Below are positions 1 to 5,264 of a stretch of 7,160 bases of DNA, one piece after another (positions within the stretch are counted from its first letter, which is position 1; each line of letters starts with the position of its first letter). Under the pieces are notes generated by a model. It made no database searches. It was not told the origin of the DNA and worked only from the letters and a program-made list of their open reading frames with translations. Location of the stretch: assembly GCA_029010655.1 (NCBI GenBank), contig JAQXKW010000131.1, positions 1-7,160 of the forward strand, given 5' to 3'. Origin of the DNA: Clostridia bacterium. Lineage in GTDB: Bacteria > Bacillota > Clostridia > Oscillospirales > CAG-272. The position numbers and the translations under genes are program-made.

Positions 1-366
1 GACTGCATGAAGGTTTCCTCCTACGGCGGGGAAAACACCTCCAGCACGGGCAAAATCAATATTTTGCTTGACCTTCACCGCAAAGACCTGAGCGAAAAGG
101 ACATACTTATAATTGAGGACATTATCGACAGCGGAAGAACACTTTCCTATCTGGCAAGCTATCTTGGGCTGAACGGCGCACGGTCCGTTAAGTCCGTTGC
201 ACTTCTGGATAAGCCCTCACGCCGCGAGGTGGATTACGCTCCCGATTATGTGGGAATGGAAATTCCCGACGAATTCGTTGTAGGCTACGGTCTGGACTTT
301 GCGGAAAAATACCGCACGCTTCCCTATGTGGGTGTGCTGAAAGACGAACTTATTCCTCATAAATAA
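1..366 (+). CDS. hpt: Hypoxanthine phosphoribosyltransferase, 3' part (5' end outside window)
   Basis: This is a purine salvage enzyme of the cytoplasm that joins hypoxanthine (often also guanine) to PRPP, giving IMP or GMP. The frame is open from base 1, so the gene is cut by the window edge; the 121 residues seen are roughly the last two thirds of a typical ~180-residue protein. The first residues, DCMKVSSYGG, match the flexible active-site loop (usually DFMxVSSYG), so the ATG at base 7 is internal and not the start. The PRPP-binding signature IIEDIIDSGRT lies at visible residues 37-47, with the two acidic residues that contact ribose. LLDKPSRR (68-75) and FVVGYGLDF followed by YRTLPYVG (92-111) are the conserved C-terminal purine-binding blocks. 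ftsH follows after 28 bases on the same strand, the usual Firmicutes order, so co-transcription is likely. In that order tilS usually lies upstream, which cannot be seen here. Confidence 0.95.
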   Translation, partial: DCMKVSSYGGENTSSTGKINILLDLHRKDLSEKDILIIEDIIDSGRTLSYLASYLGLNGARSVKSVALLDKPSRREVDYAPDYVGMEIPDEFVVGYGLDFAEKYRTLPYVGVLKDELIPHK

Positions 367-394
367 ATCATAACCTCCGAAAGGTAATCTCAGA

Positions 395-2440
395 ATGAAG
401 AAAAACGGATTAAAAACCGCCATATGGTATGTTCTGCTTATAGGAGCGGTGATTGTTTCCATTTCTTTCCTGTATAAAGGCTCCGGAAACAATACCAAGC
501 TCCAGTACAGCGACATAGTTTCATATTTTGAAAATGATGAAGTGGTAAGCTTCACCGTTGACTGCGACGGCAGCGTTCTTGAAATGAAGGTCAAGGACAC
601 AACGGGTGCGGAAAAGAACATTCAGTATAAGCTCGCCGATGTAGGATTTTTCCTTACCGATTTGGAAAAATACATTGATGAAAACACCAATCTTAAAACC
701 TACGATATTAAGCCCGCTACCACCTTCCCCTGGTGGGTGAGCTTTCTCCCCTATCTGATAATTGCCGTAGTGTTCTTCGTGCTTTGGTGGTATATGATGA
801 ATCAGGCGACCGGCGGCAAGGGCTCCAAAATAAACAGCTTCGGCAAAGCACGTATTAAGCCCGGAGACAAGAGCCGAGTCTATTTCAGAGACGTTGCCGG
901 CGCCGACGAGGAAAAAGCCGAGCTTGAAGAAATCGTTGAATTTTTGAAGGAGCCTGAGAAATTTACAAAGCTGGGCGCAAAAATCCCCCACGGCGTTCTG
1001 CTGATGGGCCCTCCCGGAACGGGTAAAACCCTGCTTGCCAAGGCGGTTGCCGGAGAAGCGGGCGTTCCCTTCTACTCCATTTCCGGCTCCGATTTCGTTG
1101 AAATGTACGTGGGCGTGGGCGCCTCCCGTGTGCGTGACCTTTTTGAGACTGCAAGACGTCACCCTGCGTCTATTGTATTTATAGACGAGATTGACGCTGT
1201 GGGCAGACAGAGAGGTACAGGGCTGGGCGGCGGTCACGACGAAAGAGAGCAGACCTTAAACCAGCTGCTTGTTGAAATGGACGGCTTCGGCTCAACCGAG
1301 GGAATTATCGTTATTGCGGCGACGAACCGCCCCGACGTGCTTGACCCGGCGCTCCTCAGACCCGGCAGATTTGACAGACAGATAACCGTACACGCACCCG
1401 ACATTATCGGACGTGAAGAAATACTGAAGGTTCACGCAAGGAACAAGCCCCTTGAAGAAGGCGTTGACCTTGCAACCATTGCAAAGGGCACAGGCGGCTT
1501 TACGGGCGCCGACCTTGCTAACCTTCTCAACGAAGCGGCGCTTCTTGCCGCAAGAAAGAACAAGACCCTTATCGGCATGGACGAAATCGAGGACGCTTTC
1601 ACCAAGGTTGTTGCGGGACCTCAGAAGAAATCCATGAAGATAAAGGAATCGGAAAAGCTGAAAACGGCGTACCACGAGGCAGGTCACGCTATTCTTTCCC
1701 ATGTGCTTCCCCTTATGGACCCCGTTCATCAGATTTCCATTATCCCCAGCGGAAACGCTCTGGGTTATACGCTTAATATTCCCGAGGAGGACAAATACAG
1801 CGTATACCGCAACGAGCTAAAGCAGCAGATAAGCATGCTTTTGGGCGGCAGAGTTGCCGAACAGCTTATATTCGACGACTTCTCCGGCGGCGCCTCCAAC
1901 GATATTCAGAGAGCCACGCAGATTGCACGGAAGATGGTTATGCAGTTGGGTATGAGCGAGCTTGGTCCCATTCTTTTCGGAAGCGGACACAGCGACTCGG
2001 AGGTATTCCTGGGTCGTGACTTCTCTCACAACCGTGACTTCTCTGAGGATGTTGCCGCAAAGATTGACGCTCAGATTGAAAAAATCATTAACGAGGCGTA
2101 CAGCGAAGCCCGCCGTCTCCTTGAGGAGAATATAGATAAGCTTCACTTTATCGCAAAGTTCTTAGTTAAGAACGAGGTCATGAGCGGAGAGCAGTTCAAC
2201 AGAGCTATGGAGGAGGACGGAGTTACCTTTGAAGAGCTTGAAGAAATGACCGCCGAGCGCCGCCGCCGTTCCGAAAGCGAGAACGCCGCAAGAGCAATTC
2301 AGATTGCGGAAAACGAGCGCCGACGCGAGGAGGAGCGCCGCAGAAACGGCGAAATTCCCGATGATGAACAAAGATCCGAGGAAAACTCCCCCGAAAACGA
2401 AAGCGACAACGGCGACAGCGACAGCGACGCCGAAGAATAA
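395..2440 (+). CDS. ftsH: ATP-dependent zinc metalloprotease FtsH
   Basis: This is a membrane-anchored AAA+ protease that forms hexamers, pulls misfolded membrane proteins and short-lived regulators through its pore, and degrades them. Order of parts in 681 residues: TM1 about 9-28; an extracytoplasmic domain about 30-113; TM2 about 116-135; AAA+ module with Walker A GPPGTGKT (205-212), pore loop FVEMYVG (234-240), Walker B VFIDEIDA (261-268) and the second region of homology [10 protein letters not shown] to GRFDR with arginine fingers R322 and R325; then the peptidase domain. Zinc ligands are H427 and H431 of HEAGH, with catalytic E428, and D503 of SNDI as third ligand. All key residues are present. 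A charged tail (about 619-681) begins Arg/Glu-rich and ends Asp/Ser/Glu-rich; it is probably disordered. The ATG at 395 has GAAAGG (379-384) ten bases upstream. A strong terminator follows eight bases after the stop. Confidence 0.98.
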   Translation: MKKNGLKTAIWYVLLIGAVIVSISFLYKGSGNNTKLQYSDIVSYFENDEVVSFTVDCDGSVLEMKVKDTTGAEKNIQYKLADVGFFLTDLEKYIDENTNLKTYDIKPATTFPWWVSFLPYLIIAVVFFVLWWYMMNQATGGKGSKINSFGKARIKPGDKSRVYFRDVAGADEEKAELEEIVEFLKEPEKFTKLGAKIPHGVLLMGPPGTGKTLLAKAVAGEAGVPFYSISGSDFVEMYVGVGASRVRDLFETARRHPASIVFIDEIDAVGRQRGTGLGGGHDEREQTLNQLLVEMDGFGSTEGIIVIAATNRPDVLDPALLRPGRFDRQITVHAPDIIGREEILKVHARNKPLEEGVDLATIAKGTGGFTGADLANLLNEAALLAARKNKTLIGMDEIEDAFTKVVAGPQKKSMKIKESEKLKTAYHEAGHAILSHVLPLMDPVHQISIIPSGNALGYTLNIPEEDKYSVYRNELKQQISMLLGGRVAEQLIFDDFSGGASNDIQRATQIARKMVMQLGMSELGPILFGSGHSDSEVFLGRDFSHNRDFSEDVAAKIDAQIEKIINEAYSEARRLLEENIDKLHFIAKFLVKNEVMSGEQFNRAMEEDGVTFEELEEMTAERRRRSESENAARAIQIAENERRREEERRRNGEIPDDEQRSEENSPENESDNGDSDSDAEE

Positions 2441-2447
2441 AAAATCA

Positions 2448-2481
2448 CCGGCTGACAAAGGATCAAACCTTTGTCAGCCGG
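2448..2481. terminator. Rho-independent terminator, likely bidirectional
   Basis: A perfect 14-bp stem, CCGGCTGACAAAGG (2448-2461) against CCTTTGTCAGCCGG (2468-2481), closes a 6-base loop. On the plus strand it is followed by A and six T (2483-2488), so it ends the ftsH transcript. On the minus strand the same stem is followed after three bases by six T (complement of 2439-2444, interrupted by no other base), so it can also stop transcription arriving from trmD, whose stop lies about 200 bases away. This is read directly from the sequence; function is inferred from the form. Confidence 0.93.
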
Positions 2482-2497
2482 ATTTTTTGTGTTAAAT

Positions 2498-2514
2498 GCG
2501 GGGCTCCGCCCCGC
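2498..2514. repeat. GC-rich perfect hairpin in intergenic repeat island
   Basis: GCGGGGC (2498-2504) and GCCCCGC (2508-2514) form a perfect 7-bp stem around TCC. No T-run follows on either strand, so it is not a classical terminator. It is the outer end of a group of hairpins between ftsH and trmD. GGGGCTCCGCCCC-type hairpins of this sort are, from memory, frequent intergenic repeats in Oscillospiraceae-like genomes; that was not checked here. Confidence 0.75.
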
Positions 2515-2520
2515 GCCCCG

Positions 2521-2540
2521 CCGCCTTTTGAAAAAGGCGG
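2521..2540. repeat. Second hairpin of the repeat island
   Basis: CCGCCTTTT (2521-2529) pairs with AAAAGGCGG (2532-2540) across two bases; in practice the inner T-A pairs would open to give a loop. It lies six bases beyond the GC-rich hairpin, and its right arm runs into the first copy of the AAGGCGGGCGAAAACTT direct repeat. No poly-T follows on either strand within a normal distance, so a repeat element is more likely than a terminator. Confidence 0.7.
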
Positions 2541-2550
2541 GCGAAAACTT
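2534..2550 (+). repeat. 17-bp direct repeat, copy 1 (AAGGCGGGCGAAAACTT)
   Basis: This 17-base stretch is identical to 2649-2665, 115 bases further on. The two copies enclose a segment with its own long hairpin (2571-2615). Copy 1 is followed by a near-tandem CGAAAAAACTT and then TTAT, whereas copy 2 runs straight into TTAT. Confidence 0.85.
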
Positions 2551-2570
2551 CCGAAAAAACTTTTATTATT

Positions 2571-2615
2571 TAGATTTATCGTTTCTCTTTCTTTTGGGGG
2601 AGAGAAATAAATCTA
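2571..2615. repeat. 45-base bulged hairpin inside the repeat island
   Basis: TAGATTTA (2571-2578) pairs with TAAATCTA (2608-2615), and TTTCTCT (2582-2588) pairs with AGAGAAA (2601-2607). This gives 15 base pairs with a 3-base bulge (2579-2581) and a 12-base loop containing five G in a row. No T-run follows at once on either strand. It may be the core of a small non-autonomous repeat element or a transcript-stabilising structure; the sequence does not decide. Confidence 0.7.
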
Positions 2616-2648
2616 AGAGACGCCGATACGCACGCCTATGAATCCTGC

Positions 2649-2665
2649 AAGGCGGGCGAAAACTT
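2649..2665 (+). repeat. 17-bp direct repeat, copy 2 (AAGGCGGGCGAAAACTT)
   Basis: Exact second copy of 2534-2550, starting 23 bases from the stop of trmD. In copy 1 the GGCGG belongs to a stem whose other arm is CCGCC; here that arm is missing and the upstream bases differ (TCCTGC), so copy 2 looks like a truncated or interrupted version of the same element. Confidence 0.85.
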
Positions 2666-2684
2666 TTATAAAGATATTTCTTGT

Positions 2685-3425
2685 TTAGTTTCTTTGCGCC
2701 GCTTTCTTTCCAAAGAAAGCGGCATTCTGCCTTTCCTCGTACTTCGCATACAAATCCGGGCGGCGTTCCTTTGTAAGGCTCTCCGCCTGCTCCCGGCGCC
2801 ATTTTTCAATATTGGCGTGGTGACCGGACAAAAGCACCTCCGGCACCTTCATGCCCATAAAATCTACGGGTCTTGTATACTGGGGATACTCCAAAAGATC
2901 CCCCTCAAAGCTTTCGATTTCGTGGCATTCCGCCTCGGAAAGCACCCCGTCGCAAAGTCTGCCCACGCAGTCCACAAGCACGCAGGCGGGAATTTCTCCG
3001 CCGGTTAAAACAAAATCTCCGATGGAGACCTCCTCGTCCACCAGCAAGTCAATTGCCCTTTGGTCAACGCCCTCGTAATGACCGCACAGAATAACAAGCC
3101 TGTCGTACTGAGAAAGCCTTTTCGCCACGTCCTCATTAAGAACCGTTCCTCTGGGGGACATATACACCGTATAAATTTTTTCTCCCTCGGCACGGTCGGC
3201 TGTTACCGCCTTGTGGCAATTGTAAATCGGCGGCGCCGCCATTAGCATTCCCATGCCGCCGCCGCAGGGCGTGTCGTCCACTCTGTGCCGTTTATCCTCG
3301 GAATAGTCCCTGATATTGTGCACATTAATTTCAAGATGCCCCGCCGACACCGCTCGCCCGATAATACTTTCCGACAGCACCGTTTCCACCATATGGGGAA
3401 ACAGGGTCATAATATCAAATCTCAT
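2685..3425 (-). CDS. trmD: tRNA (guanine-37-N1)-methyltransferase TrmD
   Basis: TrmD is a SPOUT-family enzyme that uses S-adenosylmethionine to methylate G37 next to the anticodon and so prevents +1 frameshifting. It works as a dimer in the cytoplasm. In 246 residues: N-terminal MRFDIMTLFP; DDTPCGGGMGM (50-60); YMSPRG (88-93); trefoil-knot SAM site GHYEGVDQR (115-123) and SIGDFVLTGGEIPA (134-147); LLEYPQYTRP (177-186); KVPEVLLSGHH (193-203); RRPDL (221-225). R156 matches the important R154 of the E. coli enzyme, while the position of E. coli D169 is Glu here (E171). The ATG overlaps the rimM stop as ATGA, so translation is probably coupled. The last residues, about 235-246 (AAFFGKKAAQRN), come from a palindromic repeat and look unlike a native TrmD end. 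rplS, the usual next gene, is absent. Confidence 0.98.
   Translation of the reverse strand: MRFDIMTLFPHMVETVLSESIIGRAVSAGHLEINVHNIRDYSEDKRHRVDDTPCGGGMGMLMAAPPIYNCHKAVTADRAEGEKIYTVYMSPRGTVLNEDVAKRLSQYDRLVILCGHYEGVDQRAIDLLVDEEVSIGDFVLTGGEIPACVLVDCVGRLCDGVLSEAECHEIESFEGDLLEYPQYTRPVDFMGMKVPEVLLSGHHANIEKWRREQAESLTKERRPDLYAKYEERQNAAFFGKKAAQRN
2698..2723. repeat. 26-base near-perfect palindrome inside the 3' end of trmD
   Basis: GCCGCTTTCTTT (2698-2709) and AAAGAAAGCGGC (2712-2723) are exact reverse complements separated by two bases. The palindrome encodes TrmD residues 235-243 (AAFFGKKAA), and the gene stops three codons later. No T-run follows on the minus strand, so it is not a standard terminator. 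It appears to be the trmD-side end of the repeat island that begins near 2498. Confidence 0.85.
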
Positions 3426-3931
3426 ATATCAAGAAGTCCTTCGATAGTTTTGACGGTTATTCCCTTTTCAAGGGATATATCCTTTACGAATTCGGGAACG
3501 GCGGGAATCATAAATTCTCTCCCGTCCCTCTCAACCACGTATATCTGCTGTGCGCCGGGCTTTATTACGTTTTTCAGTTTTCCCAAAACGTCTCCCGTTT
3601 CCGCATCGATTACGGGCAGACCTATCATATCGGCGATAAAGAATTCTCCCTCCTTCAGGTGAAAATCCTCTCTTTTCGCATAAAGCACCGTTCCCCGAAG
3701 TGCCGCCGCCTGCTCCACGGTGTCTATTCCCTCAAATGTGCAAACAACCATGCTTTTCTGAATAAAGGAGCTTTGCTTTCTAAGCTCTCTGTACCCGTCG
3801 CCCTCTTTAATATACATCCTTTCAAGGGACGCAAGAACCTGCGGCGTGTCGCATCTGTTTTCAAGCCGCATGCCGCCCCGAACTCCGTGAGTAGAGCAAA
3901 TAAGCGCACATTCCAAGTATTTGTTTTCCAT
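3422..3931 (-). CDS. rimM: 16S rRNA processing / 30S maturation protein RimM
   Basis: RimM binds ribosomal protein uS19 and helps fold the head of the 30S subunit during late assembly. The 169-residue length is normal for the family. The N-terminal barrel (about 7-88) carries ICSTHGVRGGMRLE (11-24), the family's HGxxG region, and TFEGIDTVEQAAALRG (65-80). A PRC-barrel follows (about 97-169): GEFFIADMIGLPV (95-107), GDVLGKLKNV (113-122), a GAQQIYVV strand, FMIPAVPEFVKDI (140-152) and the closing EGLLD. The ATG is preceded on the minus strand by GAGGA (complement of 3938-3942) with six bases between. It starts 48 bases after the HlyD-like gene and overlaps trmD by four bases. Usually rpsP and a KH-domain gene lie upstream; here they do not, so the translation operon has been rearranged or split. 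Confidence 0.96.
   Translation of the reverse strand: MENKYLECALICSTHGVRGGMRLENRCDTPQVLASLERMYIKEGDGYRELRKQSSFIQKSMVVCTFEGIDTVEQAAALRGTVLYAKREDFHLKEGEFFIADMIGLPVIDAETGDVLGKLKNVIKPGAQQIYVVERDGREFMIPAVPEFVKDISLEKGITVKTIEGLLDI
3437..3441 (-). promoter_or_regulatory. Ribosome binding site of trmD, inside rimM
   Basis: AAGGA on the minus strand lies 11 bases before the trmD ATG and within the last codons of rimM. Together with the ATGA start/stop overlap (3422-3425) it fixes the trmD start and suggests that ribosomes finishing rimM reinitiate on trmD. Confidence 0.75.
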
Positions 3932-3979
3932 GCTTTTTCCTCGCTTTATCCTCTTTTTCTGCTTTTTGTGCGGCGGCTG

Positions 3980-5242
3980 TCACCCTACCACTCTGCCGTC
4001 GTACAGTCCCTTGCCCTCAGTAATAAGGTTATCGTGGAAACGGAGCCAGCGCACGCTGTCGGTCTCCTCTGTTTCCTCCGTTTCCTCCGTGTCGGATTGT
4101 TCGGGCTCGGGCGCCGCAATATAATAAGTATCCTTTTTCAGAACAGTATTTATTCTGCAAAAACGCACGGTAACGCCGTCAAGTATATAAACTCCCGTAT
4201 CCCCGTTCACCACTCGGACTGCGGTAATGGGAACCTTATACCCTCTGCATATATCCGTTACAAGCTGAACCTTCTGCATTCTGGCAAAGGAAAAGCCCTC
4301 CGGCAGATAGTTTGTGCGAAGAATCAGCATTATGCCGCCGTTTCCGGAAAGAATTCTGTATACCTCCATTGTAAGGGACAGGTCCCCCGAAAAACGCACC
4401 GTACAGTCGTCTCCCGCCTTATAGGTTTCAAGATATTTCCTGTCAAGAGGGCAGACCGCATACCAGTAGGAATCCGTAACGGTTTTTCCAGCGCAGTTTT
4501 CCGTGCTTTGAGGGGAGGAAGAAAGCACCTGAGCTAAACTTTCATACGATATATCGGAAAGCTCCGAGGCTTTGAAAACGGTCTCGTAGCCGTCTGTGTC
4601 GGAATAATAGTAGCCGCCCGCCGTTGCCCTCACCGTTTCAAGGCAGGCTTCCAGGGAATTGCCCAAGGTCTGTTTTTTTGCTTTAAGCTCCTCTATTTCG
4701 GAGGTGAAATTTACCGTGCCGCCAGTAAGAAGCGACCGCTTATTAAGGAGAGTCAAAAGGCTTGTGCGAAGCCCCTGAGCCGTTGCGGCGTCTCCTTTAT
4801 CGGAGGCCTCCCTTATCTCAGACATAACGGTATAAATATCGCTCTCGATTTTTGAGGACTCCTTTAAGCTTACCGTTCCGCCGCTGCCGCAGCTTTCCAA
4901 AAGGCTTATTCTGTTGTCTATATCCGCAATCTGCGCCACGGTCTGCGGAGAGTTTCCGGAATACACCCTTGCAACCTCGTCGCCCTTCTGAACCTTCTCG
5001 CCCTCACGCACCGTAGGCAGTATGCTCTGCCCGCCCGCAGTCTGATACAAGGGAGCTTCGCTTCTGAAAATATAAGCGTCGCAGGTTGCCGTATCCTCTG
5101 CGGTGATTTCCGTAACGGGGGCGGTTTCCACCTCTCTCGTTACGGAACGCCATACGTGGTAGCCCAGATAGAACAAGGTTCCCACGGACAAAAGCACTGT
5201 CAGAATATATAGTCCTACTTTTTTCAGATATTCGGTATCCAA
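3980..5242 (-). CDS. HlyD-family membrane-anchored adaptor-like protein, TTG start
   Basis: The 420-residue protein resembles the HlyD/periplasmic-adaptor family as found in Clostridia. One N-terminal membrane helix (about 10-28) puts the rest outside the cell. A lipoyl-like half-motif, PTVREGEKVQKGDEV (76-90), is followed by a helical, coiled-coil-prone region (about 101-205), a beta-rich barrel (about 255-335) and the family's late block, VPITAVRVVNGDTGVYIL (337-354). The tail carries an acidic insert, DTEETEETEET, then NLITEGKGLYDG. ATG is not available in frame: an in-frame stop lies at 5258-5260, so TTG at 5242 is the best start, with GGGAG seven bases upstream. It follows the ATPase gene by 22 bases and precedes rimM by 48. 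No ABC transporter permease is visible, so an efflux role is not supported; relatives often sit near cell-division genes (recalled, not checked). Eight cysteines in the exported part are odd. Confidence 0.82.
   Translation of the reverse strand: MDTEYLKKVGLYILTVLLSVGTLFYLGYHVWRSVTREVETAPVTEITAEDTATCDAYIFRSEAPLYQTAGGQSILPTVREGEKVQKGDEVARVYSGNSPQTVAQIADIDNRISLLESCGSGGTVSLKESSKIESDIYTVMSEIREASDKGDAATAQGLRTSLLTLLNKRSLLTGGTVNFTSEIEELKAKKQTLGNSLEACLETVRATAGGYYYSDTDGYETVFKASELSDISYESLAQVLSSSPQSTENCAGKTVTDSYWYAVCPLDRKYLETYKAGDDCTVRFSGDLSLTMEVYRILSGNGGIMLILRTNYLPEGFSFARMQKVQLVTDICRGYKVPITAVRVVNGDTGVYILDGVTVRFCRINTVLKKDTYYIAAPEPEQSDTEETEETEETDSVRWLRFHDNLITEGKGLYDGRVVG
4065..4091 (-). repeat. Three 9-bp tandem units encoding Thr-Glu-Glu
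   Basis: Plus-strand units TCCTCTGTT, TCCTCCGTT and TCCTCCGTG stand in tandem, the last two differing only at the final base. On the coding strand they give repeated Thr-Glu-Glu in the C-terminal acidic insert of the HlyD-like protein. The unit is a multiple of three, so copy number can change without breaking the frame. Confidence 0.85.
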
Positions 5243-5249
5243 AGCATTT

Positions 5250-5254
5250 CTCCC
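5250..5254 (-). promoter_or_regulatory. Ribosome binding site deciding the TTG start of the HlyD-like gene
   Basis: GGGAG on the minus strand stands seven bases before TTG (5240-5242), the only in-frame start after the upstream stop at 5258-5260. An ATG at 5245-5247 lies between them but in another frame; it would give a seven-residue peptide ending at 5224. Confidence 0.7.
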
Positions 5255-5264
5255 GTTTTATTTT

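Noticed and set aside
373..385. A possible hairpin (ACCT with AGGT) that would hide the ftsH ribosome binding site
   Set aside because: The stem is only 4 bp with no extension, which is too weak to support a regulatory claim.
521..1237. A 238-codon open frame on the minus strand, antisense to ftsH
   Set aside because: It lies entirely within the strongly conserved ftsH coding region and has no recognisable motif.
2498..2540. The two GC-rich hairpins as a second terminator for ftsH or trmD
   Set aside because: Neither is followed by a T-run on either strand, and a far better terminator lies at 2448-2481.
2534..2665. A CRISPR array
   Set aside because: There are only two direct copies, 98 bases apart and only 17 bases long, with no cas genes; this does not fit repeat-spacer structure.
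2566..2802. A 78-codon minus-strand frame covering the repeat island and the 3' end of trmD
   Set aside because: It overlaps trmD in another frame and its C-terminal half is translated hairpin repeat; there is no sign of selection for a protein.
3659..4537. A 292-codon open frame on the plus strand, antisense to rimM and the HlyD-like gene
   Set aside because: It crosses two genes with clear protein-family features on the other strand, shows no domain itself, and has a basic, low-complexity composition typical of a shadow frame.
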